Part shown: piece after piece, positions 49,528 through 60,521 of the stretch
Layout: each line of letters begins with the position of its first letter
Position numbering within the stretch: position 1 is the stretch's first letter
Source of the DNA: Dicaeum eximium
Taxonomy: Eukaryota > Chordata > Aves > Passeriformes > Dicaeidae
Length of the DNA stretch: 64,000 nucleotides
Direction of reading: 5' to 3'
Assembly (NCBI GenBank): GCA_013396995.1
Contig: VWZP01009168.1
Coordinates: 310,001-374,000 of the forward strand
Notes under the pieces: generated by a model
What the model saw: the letters and a program-made list of their open reading frames with translations, nothing else
Databases searched by the model: none
Told to the model about the DNA's origin: nothing
Program-made: the position numbers and the translations under genes

Positions 49528-50612
49528 GGATTGGCTTATTTAAAAACTATATTTCTGCCTAGGCATTCAAAAATGCTGAATGCCTCAAGCAAACTAGTAG
49601 AATAAGCATGTTTCTCTACTGTTTCTTGGCAGGGTCCACTGCCTGAGTCCTGCTTTAAATTAAAGCACATGTGGCTTGAGTTTAGCATTATCATGAAAAT
49701 GAAATTACCACTTTAGAAAAGTCAAGTTATTTTGGAAGTGAAAACTGCAGGTCAGAGCCCACCAAAATTCCAAAACCTTGCTCGAAAAATGTCTTGTTGA
49801 AGGTTCAGAGCTGCTGCCATGGACAGTGCATCCTTCTGGATCCTGATTTATAGTCTTCTCCTTCATGTTTTCCTGCATTTGTTAAATGCTCTTGGGGAAA
49901 ACCTTACAGACTTTGGCTCTTTGTCACTGGCTCCCTCTGCAGCTCCTCCCCTGGAAAGGGGAGAGACATAAAAGTTATCTATCAGAAATCAGCTGCATTG
50001 ACCCCAGGCTCATCCTACTGTTTTGAAGTGCTTTTGAAAATTGCCCTGGCACTGGTAAGCACAACAAAGCCACGTTGAAGTGCTGCCTGTTTGCTCAGCT
50101 AAACCCCCTCTGTACTATTAGACTCATTTTCCTGCCATCAGATGAAGGCTGTGTGGAGAGGAGGCAGGAGCCCAACACTCTGCCAGCTTGTAAAGGATTC
50201 TTCTGTGCTCCTTTTCATGCCCAGAGGTTTCAGGAGGTGGTAAATCTCATCTGCAACATGGTGGTTTGAGCAGGCTTTGGGTTTTATGTTTAGACTGCAC
50301 GTGTAAAGCTGTATTTTACCTGTAACATAATATTTAGGTTAACTAGATTTTTTTTTTCTCCTCTTCTGGGCTTGTTATCACACAAAACTAGATAAATCAA
50401 ATCTAAAAAAGCCCATAGGTACATGTCAAGTCCTGTTGCTGCTATTGAGAAGTGGGCATTGACTTGTCATGTTGTGGTAGTAATGAGCCATCTACAAGTT
50501 GTCACTTGCCAGAACCTCAACTCTACCAAGTGAGTGGATTGTTAAAGAAATATCATCAGATGGGCTTGATTCTTCTGCTCCACAACACTGTTTTTTATTT
50601 TATTGTAATTCC

Positions 50613-50638
50613 ACTGGCTTCAGGGGACTGAAGCCAGT
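50613..50638. repeat. Perfect 10-bp inverted repeat
   Basis: ACTGGCTTCA and its exact complement TGAAGCCAGT are separated by six bases (GGGGAC), giving a 10-bp stem. No T-run follows, and this is vertebrate DNA, so it is not a bacterial-type terminator. Confidence 0.8.
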
Positions 50639-51056
50639 CTCTGGGATGTTTGGGAAACAGGCGGAGTCAACCATTAACATGCCAAATATTGCAGCTGAGT
50701 TGGAATGGCCAGTGCATTGTATAATCCTGTGGAAACATGTACAGTGATTGTGCAAATGGAGCTGGGGGTCTGGCTAAGGAATCAAGACACAATAACTCAT
50801 CCTGTTTCCTACACACACAGGCATGGACACTGTCACACTCAGAGAGAAAAACATGTCTGCAAGAAAATAATTCTTCAGCCAAAATTTCATAGACATTTGG
50901 AAGGACAGGAGAATGGTGAGCACCAAGAAAATTTTAGTAACATTACCTTGCCTGGTAAATTTTGCCAACATGACTGGAATTGAGGGTGAAGTGACTACTG
51001 ATTTTCAGAGAATTTGAATCAAGCCTCTAATGGAACATTTAGAATCAAATAAAAAT

Positions 51057-51260
51057 GAATGGAATGGAATGGAATCGAATGGAATGGAATGGAATCGAAT
51101 GGAATGGAATGGAATCGAATGGAATGGAATGGAATCGAATGGAATGGAATGGAATCGAATGGAATGGAATGGAATCGAATGGAATGGAATGGAATCGAAT
51201 GGAATGGAATGGAATGGGACGGAACGGAACGGAACAGAACAGAACAGAATAGAATAGAAC
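51057..51260. repeat. GGAAT pentanucleotide array with 20-bp higher-order unit
   Basis: From 51061 to 51200 the 20-mer 'ggaatggaatggaatcgaat' is repeated seven times without a mismatch. It comprises three GGAAT pentamers and one CGAAT. From 51201 to 51260 twelve further pentamers change stepwise: GGAAT three times, GGGAC, GGAAC three times, AGAAC twice, AGAAT twice, AGAAC. Then comes non-repetitive CR1-like sequence. Perfect identity of the seven units implies recent amplification or homogenisation. The unit contains no stop codon in any frame, so long open frames on both strands here are artefacts of the repeat. The same pentamer makes up human satellite II/III, but the unit structure and flanks are avian. 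Confidence 0.97.
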
Positions 51261-51345
51261 AATTCAGTTGGAAGGCATCTACAATGATTGTTTAGTCCAA
51301 CAATAAAGACCTCTAGTAGGTACCTACTCCTAACTTTAAGTCAGC
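51261..51345 (-). mobile_element. CR1-like 3' end fragment beside the array
   Basis: 'aattcagttggaaggcatct' and 'acaatgattgtttagtccaa' match the reverse complement of an avian CR1-type terminus (family form 'ttcagttggaagggacctac', 'aatgatcatctagtccaact'). The pentanucleotide array takes the place normally held by the short 3' tail repeats. The inner boundary is uncertain because divergence rises after about 51310. Confidence 0.65.
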
Positions 51346-54300
51346 CCACCTACAGCCCAAAGAGCTGGTGTTTGGCCCAAGCTCTACTGTGATTTGGGAA
51401 GAAGTCATGAGCAGATCCTCAGGCCCAAGGTTTTTTTGTGTTGCACTGTGAGACTTCACCATTGGTCTCATCAGGTGATGCACATGGGGACAAGGGATTG
51501 GTCCTGATGCTCCTGTAGACCTAATTCAGACACATTCCTTTTTCCCTCCTACCTCTATCTCTTCCAGAAGGATTATTCATAAAAGCAGGCATGACCAGGC
51601 TTTCCAAGCCATCACAATGAGCAGAAGAGGGATTTTGTTTCTATGGAGAGATCCAGGGCAAGAGGAATGGTTTCGTCAGTCATGGTGCCTCAGGGCCTGG
51701 GGGTGAGGAGAAAGGGACAGTGATAGTTTGGGTTAGAGGACATAAATTCAAACCCACCAAGAAGTGTAGCAGCAGTTCTGGATCAGCAGGAGGCTGGGAA
51801 GAATCTGACTGAGGCCAGAGGGTCCGTGGAAAAGTGTTGATGGGCAAGTGGACTGCAGTGGATGTGGCGACCAACCCCCCCACACAAGCAAAGCACAGCT
51901 GTACTTAATTTTGGTCAGATCCTATGGAAAAACACCTCTTCAAGTGTAAAGGGTTTGGGAAAGTGAGGGGTTTAGATGAGGGGTCATTTAGGCAGGGTGA
52001 GGGTTGGCAGGGAGTGAGGAGGCAGCTGCCTGTGGAGGTCTCTGAAAAGGCAGGGGGTTTGTTTGTGGGGAAGGAAACACAAGAAGCACAGTCTCATGAG
52101 GCAACAGGAATAAGTACAAGGTAAGGAAGAGACCAGAGGTTCACCACATTTCTTCCCTCCCTCTTTCTTCCTGAACATTTTTAATCAAACTTGAATTTGT
52201 ACTCAAGATATGCTGCTGCTATTCCTGCAATTAATCCATATGGGACCCTTCAGGAGAAAGCTCCTGGAGTCACTCTGAAAACAGGTCACTCTGAGCACAA
52301 GTGTCACCAATCTAAAATGCAAACAGATATAGACAATTAGTTAGCAAAAATGAAACTATAAATCAGAAAAAAACACATTTTAGTTATACTCATGTTCCTT
52401 GTGCTCATTTCTTGAAAACTGTGCAGATCTGCATGCAGCAGAGGATCAGGAAGAGTGAAGAGAATAGTGGACAGTGATGACCAGATGTATATTTGATATG
52501 GTATCTGCAAAAAGGGAAGTTGAAAAAGAGACAGCTGGCAGAGGCTTGTAGAAATGGAGGGTTATGGAGAAAGTAAACAGAAACATTTGCTTTCTATTTT
52601 GTAGAAGATAGGCAGTGGAGAACACCATCATCTGTGTGCAAGTTTAGATCAAAAAGAAGTATTTTTTAATCAAAAATTTAATTATGCAGAGGAACCCATT
52701 GTTGCAAGCTTGTACAGAAGCCAGAAGTGTGAATAAGCTTAAGGTGAGACTCAAAAATCCAGGAATAATCATAGGTGTACTTGTGAACAGACTGTAGCCT
52801 CTAACCCCAGAAAACCCTCTGCTGAACAGTCTGTGGGACAATGAGTGGGCACACTATGAAAACTCCCCCTATTTTCACCTACTTAGATGAATTTTACCAT
52901 GACTTTATCACAGAAATTACGAGGGAGAATCTCCTTTAATACAACTATGCTTGGGTCGGTGCATTCAGGGTTAGTGTGGAAAGCCCCACATTTGAATCCT
53001 CTCCTTGGCTTTCAACCCACACCTTTTTTGTTTTCCTTCCTGCAAAGTGCTACGTATCTGCTGACCCATCCTCTTCCCTGAGTGCATCTGCACCATCGTG
53101 TTGGCTCCTGTCTCAATCTGTGCAGAGCCCCGAACACTCTGATCATCAGTGCCAGTGTTAAGCTCATTTTCTGACTCTCATCTTCCCTGAGCCAACCCTC
53201 CAGGCAGAGCAAATTCAGGAATCCAGGAGCCAGAAAGAAGGAGGGAGATGATCTTGTCTAGTGATTATCACATGCATTTGAAACACCTACTGCTAGTTCT
53301 GCCCCATGTATGCACAGGAATAGATATAGTTTTATTTTCCTGTAATAAACATTCATATAACATAAACTTGAATAATATTTGTGTTATATATTATTTCTTA
53401 AGTACATGTCTAACGAGAAGATTAACAAACCTGAGGGAAGGCAAGAGAAGGAAATTCTGTCTGAATATCCTGTAGACCTTTTCTGCTACAAAAGGAGGTG
53501 GTTCAGCTTTGGATTCTCATTACAGACTATGTAAAATATCACTAAAACTAAAATAGACCCTAAACAGCCACACTGTGAGTCAGAATTTCAGCCTTACTTC
53601 CTTCTCCCACACTGGCCTGATTCAAACTTCAAAGCCCCCATAAAGCCAGAAGAAGGAAATCAGCTGGTGAGAGTCAATTTTTAGGCTGCCACATGAATAC
53701 AGTTCATTGCCCAAAGACCTCAGGGTGTTCTAGAAGATTCTAGAAGGTAAGATGTCTGCCAAGATGGGGTAGATGTTCAGAATAAGACATGAAAATGAAG
53801 ATTAATACCTGAAAGTTGCTTTCTAAGCTCCAGGTGTAGTTCATGGAGTTGTAGCTGGCACAGTTAGTGAGGTCTTTACAGTGATTCAGCTGACCAGATT
53901 CAGGTGTCTTAACCTGCAAACTGCCTCCCCTCCTGGCTTCCTGTGACAGTGAGAATCCACATTTCTGAAGGGAATATATATCTTTTTAACATTAGGTTTA
54001 CAGTAAGACTCTCAAGAATCTAGATTTTGTTTTGTAGACCCTAAAAAATGCCAGTGGTGGCTCATTTATAGATCTAATGCCCTCTGTCCTCTCTGTCTGT
54101 CTGTAATTCCCCTATTTTAAGAAGGTGAAAAGGTTACTTCCTTTTTTCTATAGGATATGGCAAAGATAAATATAGCAAAGGTTTTTAAGCTTTCACATAC
54201 TATAGTTCACCACAAAATAATTTAACTAGATATATGCTAAGTAAATAGAGTGTATAGCAGTTCTCATTTACAAAGATAAGAAAAAGATTTTTTTGTTTTA

Positions 54301-55334
54301 AATTTTTTATGTATGGCCCAGAATTCCACTGCCCTATCTCCATACTTCTTGTGAAAGTGTGAGAAAGAAATATCTGTTTAAAGACTCCAGTATCTCTTAT
54401 TTGGTTAATGTCCTACAAGTATTTAAATGAGTCATTTGATGGCTCTGCACTTCATGATTGGTTAAGCTATTTAACATACTTTATTGCTTCTGTGATTTAT
54501 TGCCTGATGAGGACACTCAAGAAAGTCTGAGAACCTCTTTGGGGTTTATTGAGCTGGTACATATTTTATGCTGATTTCAAATAAATCAATGTCTATTATA
54601 GCATAAAAAATGGGAACATTGGAAAGAACGTTGAGGAGAACTATTTCTGGAGCTTTGTGTTCTGCTTCATGCATAAAGCATGAGGGCTTCATTAACATGG
54701 AAGTATGTGCATGTGAACCTTTGGGTCCTTATTAATCATTTTGTGACTAATACATGAAGCTCAATGATTCCCATAAGCTTCCCTAAAAGAAACCATAACG
54801 TACACACTGTGTGAGATGGTTCCCCAAAGAAGTGTGTAACTGTAATGTCTCAGACACTGCGTGTATGGATCTCTTGATGGATGTGCTGTTCAAAGTGTCC
54901 TTCCCTGGCCTACTCATTGCTTTTCAAACAAGACCATCTAGAAATAAAGCAGAGCATCGCCAGTCCTTGTTTTGTTCAGCTGGCACCTTGGTCATTCACA
55001 GCCCTCAGGAGTTCTGTCATTGATTAAATGAGAGCAGGGCTGAACCAGGAAAAATCCCAACCATGTAAGTTTATTGACCGAATGACATAAACGCTCATAA
55101 GGATGGACTTCGGGTTTCAGGATGATTAAATCATGACTCTCTTGGCAGTTCTCTGTGGGCTTCTCTATGCACCATCCTGAGGCTGGAGAAAAACAAGGCT
55201 CCTTGAGTCTCTAGTCTGTGCTAAATAAAAGTAGTGGGATAAACTGAAAAGTGGTCCCCCAATGTTTCCTGGGATGGTAATTCCCAGTAGAGGACTAGAA
55301 GGGCAATGTCATGGTAGTGGTGAATGGTCATTCT
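51346..55334. other. Gene-free stretch
   Basis: About 4 kb with no recognised gene or transposon. G-rich purine tracts occur at about 51690-52130. Open frames are below 90 codons. Confidence 0.5.
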
Positions 55335-55900
55335 TTCAAGAAGTTTTTGCAGTCTCTTCCAGCCTTGTGCCCTCTGCAAATTTAATGTGTCTACTCTCTG
55401 CTTCACGGACTGACCTCTGTGAAAACTTCTTGACAAGTTATATCTTCTGATTTTGGCAGATTCCTACCTACTCAATGGATATAATAATTTAATCGGTTTT
55501 TCACCTAAACTAATTTCACCTGAACTGTGTGTCTTTAGTTTGCTTATGAGAATGGCAAGTGAAAAAGCATCAACTGTGAAACCCTTCAACTTTCCCCAAA
55601 CACAAAGACTTGTTTTCATCTTTTAAAGAATACTAGATTGGTTTATTCTTGGCAAATTATTACTGGCTGCTACTCAGGTCCTTAGTATTTTCCAGGTGTA
55701 ATACTTTGTTCACTCGTTCATTCCAGAGTTTTTCTGGGGCTAAAACATAAACTCACTGGCCTACGGTTCCTTGGCTTCTTTTCCTGCCTCTTTTTATAAT
55801 GGACACTATTTCCAGTTCCAGTTTTTCACCTTTCCGCCAAAGGCTTGTCAAAGATAATTGCTAACACTTGTAAGTCTGCTTTGCCCTGTTCTTCCAGGCT
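55335..55900 (-). mobile_element. Ancient CR1 relic, ORF2-proximal region
   Basis: Plus-strand blocks follow an internal CR1 segment in reverse. 'ccagccttgtgccctctgca' and 'aatttaatgtgtctactctc' (near 55360-55400) correspond to the family's 'cagcttggtatcatcagc', 'aatttaataagcatactctc'. Near 55757, 'cactggcctacggttccttg' and 'tttttataatggacactatt' correspond to 'gacaggcctgtagttccctg' and 'ttcttgtagatgggcgtcac'. The middle part (about 55450-55620) is too diverged to follow. The order and spacing argue for a single old element with inserted or decayed central sequence. Confidence 0.7.
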
Positions 55901-56707
55901 GTGTCTGTTTGTGCAAGCATTGTGCTGCAAGGGCAGTGCATCAGTCATAAGAAATGTTTACTCTCAGTGACCACACTCTGCTTATTTGGTTTTTATCCTC
56001 AGACTGGCTCTAGTTTGGTCCCAGGGACTTCATGCCTGTTAGCAGCTACCAATTAACACTCCCAAAGTGCGTCTTCCTGTTTAGTTTCATTCTGAGGTCT
56101 AAGCCTGCCTGGAAAGAAAACCAGAGCACTTTAAACAGAGCTGATTAGGAGATCTTCTATAAAAGTGCATTCCCCAACCAAACTCAAGGGATGTGGAGCT
56201 GCACTCTCAGCACCCCAGACCAGAGTCCATCAGTCACAACCAATCTGAGAGCAAATAAATCATGGAACTATTCATTGTTCATGATGTTGATTATTTCAGG
56301 CCTTTAAATGAAAACTTACTGAAAAAGGTGTTAAATGTATCCTTGTGTCAGCTTCATCTGACAATAGTTCTTCCTCTGTTGGTTATAGGCCAGCTCTTCT
56401 TGGTTCTCTTCTTACTGCAGATGAATCTGTAGAAAGATTTCTTCATTCCCTGTATGTTTATTGAAACTTTAATCCTATTTCGTGTTTCGGCTTCTCTGAG
56501 TTTATTCCCTCACACATTTCTGCTCTTCCCATGCACTCATCCTGGTAATCTGCCCCCTGTGTCCACTCCCACTTCTTGTGCTTGAGATTCCAAGGGTTTA
56601 TCCTTTAGCCAAGCAGCCTCCTGTGCTTCTTGGTTTTGCCTTGCACAGGTTAAGAGATAATATCAGAACATAAGCTTGGACACAATGACCTGTTAAGATC
56701 TCCTGAC
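55901..56707. other. Gene-free stretch
   Basis: No gene recognised. It may include further decayed CR1 sequence at its left side. Confidence 0.45.
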
Positions 56708-57105
56708 AGGACAGACTGGGAGAGCTGGGGTTGATCAGCCTGGAGCAGGGAGATATTTTTGTGATCTTCCAGTACTTAAAGTAGGCTTTTTAGAAAGTTG
56801 GGGACAAACTATTTATCAGGGCCTGTTGTGACAGGACAAAGGGTAATGAATTTACCCTGAAGGAAAGTCAATTTAGATTAGGTATAAGGAAGACTTTTTT
56901 ACAAAGAAATTCAGGAAACATAGGCACAGTGTTGGAGCTGGTGAATGCCCCATCCCTGGAAACATTCAAGGTCAGTTTAGAAAGGGCTCAGAGCAACCTG
57001 ATCTAGTGGAAGGTGAACCCCTCATGGCAGAGGTACTGGAGTAGATGACCTTTAAGGATCCTTTCCAAACCAATCCATTTTATGATTCATGATTCTGTGA
57101 TCCCT
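56708..57105 (+). mobile_element. CR1 LINE, 5'-truncated 3' end
   Basis: One of the two most extensive younger CR1 tails in the window. 'gactgggagagctggggttg', 'atcagcctggagcagggaga', 'gtgacaggacaaagggtaat', 'tttagattaggtataaggaa', 'ccccatccctggaaacattc', 'ctgatctagtggaaggtgaa' and 'gacctttaaggatcctttcc' occur in the correct forward order. The tail repeats (near 57080-57105) are 'ttatgattcatgattctgtg'. No reverse-transcriptase motif is reached. Confidence 0.94.
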
Positions 57106-59752
57106 TCCAGCCCTTTATTTACATGATGATATGACGTTTTTCTTTGTGATGCCATAGCAATAATTTAATAATATTGGTGGAACATTGCTCCTTGGAGAAC
57201 CACAATCTGTTCCAGTAAGACTGTTGCTTCCATGCATAAGAAAGGAAGAACATGAACTTTGTCCAGACCTGAAACCAAAGGCTATCCAGGATTTTCAGGT
57301 CATTTAAGAAGAAGGTGGGATGGCACATACAGCCACAAAGCTGTGTTTGCAGAACAGCACTTCATAGCAGGTCGTGAATAGACATGAGTGAAATTTAGCA
57401 ATTGGTCTGGCTGAGGATTCACATTTCTATGAGTCAACAGACTGGCTTTTAACCAGAGGCAGTCATGTCTAGCATCCTGCAGGAGTTGAAAACCTACTGT
57501 AGCCTTGTAAGTATCCAAAATGTTATGCAAAAGCAGTGACTTTTTTTGGTGGTGCTCTGTGTGTTTGGTTTCTTCTATTTTTCTTTTTTTTTGCACAGAA
57601 GTTGCTCTGAGGACACAAAGTTCTCATCCAGAATCAGAAGTCATGGCTTGTGTTACAAGAGTACAGGAGAACTGGCAAGAAACATGGAGCCCATGAGAAC
57701 AAACTAGCAGCACAATGGATTTGTAATATTTAATCAAATTCTTGATGATCACAAATCTTGCAACACATTCCAAAACTACTAAAAACGCTATACAGAAACC
57801 AGCTGAGCCAATATTTAAAGCCTTTTTAATTTAACAGAACCCATTTTTTATAGTATCCAGGATATGTTTCTGGCTTTCCTACTTGTCACATGATCTCCTG
57901 TCCAGATGTGCTGGTGTATATCTAGTAGTGGACCAGCCAAACCACAGCTCTTTCCTCCTGCTTGCAGCATGTTACTGTAATTCAACCATACTTCTCCCAG
58001 CTACAGAAGCACTACATTAATATGTGGTATAACAACAATAACACAGGAGGGGATAAAGCTAACCATAACTTTAACCACGTATCTAAAAATAATAATAATA
58101 ATGGAGTGACCCTATTCAAAGAGGTTAATTTGTGTGCAGGGTATAAAATCCAAATATGCAGTTGTTTTGCAAACTTCCCATTTTTCTCACCTGCAACAGA
58201 AGATTTGTGCTGAGGAGAAGATTTCCTGCAGTTTTCTACAGGAAATTAGCCTCCCCCTTTGTTTAGATCCCACAGATTGTGAGGTGTGCTCATGGGCAGC
58301 CAACTCAGGTCTCCTACATTTTTGCTGCCTTTTTTTTTTCTCTCGGTAGTGGCTGCCACACAGGCTAGAAGGAGAAGGGAATTCCAGGCTTGTGGGTTAA
58401 TTATTAACACGATTAAGCCTGGCAGCATGCTCAGAATTAGAAAGGAAAAGCCTGAGGGCTGATTCTTCCCTCCCGTTCACAGGATAACCCCACTGGGCTG
58501 ACTGCGACCTCCCAAGGCAAGGGCCGTATCCACACTCCCCCATGGAAAGTTAGTGGGATTCTTATGAATGGCTCCATTAGGAGCTGGGTGGGCTGGATGC
58601 CAAAGAAATCAGTGGAGTTGCTTCTGATTTACACGGGGATAAGCACGCGGGAGTATTAAATCCGTAATCCTCGTCCCCACCGCAGGCAGGAACTCAGCAG
58701 CTGGGTCGTGCAAAGTGCCACAGAGAACCCCCAGGTGTCACAGAGCACCGAGGGCCCCATCCCTGCCAAAGAGCCTTGGGGGTGCTGATTCAGGGACGTA
58801 CCAGGCCCCTTAGGAGGTGGTGAAAAGTTGGCTCAGCCAACTCAGTCCTAAACAGGGATTTCAGCTCATGTTCTTGTTCCGTCTCCACCACTCCAGGACC
58901 CCAGGACTTCATCTTGTAGATCATTACTGTACCTTTGGAAGGTGGAGTTATTTTAAAGAAAATGAGGTCCAGGCTCTTCCTGCCTTGCTTGGCCTGTGTA
59001 GCTTAGGTGGCAGATGAGTCTAAATGAACCAGACATTGCCTGCAGTCAGCACAGAAAGGCCACCAAGACCCCACTGCCTTCTGAAGGTGACCTAGAGCTC
59101 CTAGGCTAATTTATGTCCCTTAATTTAGATGGCCTGGCTCTAGCCCAGAAACACAGTGGGCATATTTTAAGGGTAGTGAAGCATTTCTTGAGGAAGATTT
59201 AAGTGCTAATTCCTGCTGAAAACTGAGAAAATGATGAGTCAAACCCATTTGGGTGATGCTTCAAAGCCCCGTGATCACTTCCTCACTTTTGCAGAGCTGT
59301 CTGCCTATAATTTGGCTCTGTCATGGGGGCGTCCATGGCATACTGGGAGATTGAAGAGAGATCCCTGGATGCCACCCTCATCAGTGACTTGTCCTTGCAT
59401 GATCACAAAAGACAACCAGTGGCTCCCACTACTGCTGGGCCCAGAATTAACCCCACAGTACAAAAACTCCCCTTCCTGAGCCTGAGTCAGTTTAGCACCT
59501 CGGTGGCTTTGGTGACCTTTCTGCTCCAGGTCTTATTTCTGAAGCTGTCCTGACATGGGTTTGAGCTGCTGCCTACTGAGCCAAGGAGCAGTAATATTGG
59601 AAAAGCTCTGGGTGTTCATTTCCCCACTAATACAAATGACATCACCAAGGGAAAAGATAAAGTTCTGCAAACCAGGGACCAAAGTCTTTCTAAGCCCCAT
59701 ATATCCAGAAATACACATCCACTCCCACACTGTATCTGCTTGCTTCATTTAA
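57106..59752. other. Gene-free stretch
   Basis: No gene recognised. A short (AAT)5 microsatellite is at about 58087-58102, and a CpG-rich patch (58480-58885) is annotated separately. Open frames are below 100 codons. Confidence 0.5.
58480..58885. promoter_or_regulatory. CpG-enriched patch, possible regulatory element
   Basis: In contrast to the CpG-poor surroundings, roughly a dozen CpG dinucleotides occur in about 400 bp (for example around 58504, 58523, 58633-58650, 58664, 58674, 58706 and 58749), together with raised GC content. No TATA box, known exon or open frame accompanies it. Part of it ('atcagtggagttgcttctga' near 58608, then 'tttacacgggg') resembles an ancient dispersed amniote repeat. 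It could be an unmethylated element, an unannotated noncoding promoter, or simply GC-rich repeat-derived DNA. Confidence 0.3.
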
Positions 59753-59870
59753 TCCTCTCCTCTCCTCGAGTCTCCTCGAGTCTCCTCTCCTCGAGTCTCC
59801 TCTCCTCGAGTCTCCTCTCCTCGAGTCTCCTCTCCTCGAGTCTCCTCTCCTCGAGTCTCCTCTCCTTTGA
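59753..59870. repeat. 15-bp minisatellite with a CTCGAG site per unit
   Basis: Two 10-bp units 'tctcctcgag' (59761-59780) precede five identical 15-bp units 'tctcctctcctcgag' (59781-59855) and a degenerate unit (59856-59870). Each unit carries the palindrome CTCGAG. The 15-mer looks like the 10-mer with one extra TCTCC pentamer, so the array probably arose from a pentamer TCTCC/TCGAG ancestor. Confidence 0.95.
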
Positions 59871-60060
59871 TCTTTCCTGACTGAACTCCATTTAATATCT
59901 CAGTTCTTGATTACCAATGAGTTCTTGCCTGAGCACTGATAAGAGAAGATTTATTTCTCTGTTTTCCTGTGCAGAGGACTGTTCTTAACAGGGATTTTTT
60001 TTTTCCTAAGGCAGAAAAAGAAAGAAAATAAGCTGACAACTAGATAAAACAACAACTAGG

Positions 60061-60100
60061 TTTTTTGTTTGTTTGGGTTTTGTTTGTTTGTTTGTTTTTG
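60061..60100 (+). repeat. (TTTG)n-rich microsatellite
   Basis: Imperfect TTTG units interrupted by GGG. It is a simple repeat with no attached SINE body that I can recognise. Confidence 0.8.
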
Positions 60101-60521
60101 TGAAGTGACTGACATTTAGACACCTCCTGGTTCCCATTTACTCCCTTAATAAAACAATTTTTAAGAGTCTTTCAATCACCACACACCATTAAACTTCAAG
60201 AAGGCAGGGGATTGACTGCTTTTATTATTTCATCATTGTTTTCTAGTGTGGCCAGGCAGTTAGTGCTGAGAGGGTGTGTGTGCAAATATACATTATAATC
60301 ACATTACAAATCACTGCCAAGCAGAGCAAATGCAGACTAAAGGATGTCTCCAATCAGAAAAGGGATTGCAGAGTGGGTTCCTACAGCCCCAGAGTCAATG
60401 GGAAGGTACCTTCCAAATTGAATTTTTAATATTTTTTATGGAAAGGTGACACCTTTAAGGTCAATGCATCTGTATCCCTGCCATTGTGCCAGCACAGTGA
60501 TCCCTATCTAGCTGGTAAATC

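Larger units (their letters stand above)
42901..51056. other. Gene-free stretch
   Basis: About 8.2 kb with no recognised gene or transposon. It contains a CpG-enriched spot (about 45360-45475), a pyrimidine-rich tract (49465-49527), a G-rich run (49030-49048) and a perfect hairpin (50613-50638). The two longest open frames in the neighbourhood, 133 codons (46256-46657, minus) and 161 codons (46771-47256, minus), have no recognisable domains. The latter overlaps a 112-codon frame on the other strand. Confidence 0.5.

Noticed and set aside
50613..50638. Rho-independent terminator
   Set aside because: The hairpin lacks a following T-run and the DNA is eukaryotic.
51057..51260. Human satellite contamination
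   Set aside because: The pentamer matches human satellite II/III, but the array is continuous with an avian CR1-like end on one side and unique bird-like DNA on the other, with no junction or N.
51005..51295. Several overlapping open frames of 65-85 codons on both strands with repeating WNGME/FHSIP-type peptides
   Set aside because: They are translations of the stop-free GGAAT pentamer array. All frames stay open because the unit has no stop codon, so they are not genes.
59753..59870. CRISPR-like array
   Set aside because: Units are directly adjacent without unique spacers, and the host is a vertebrate. It is a minisatellite.
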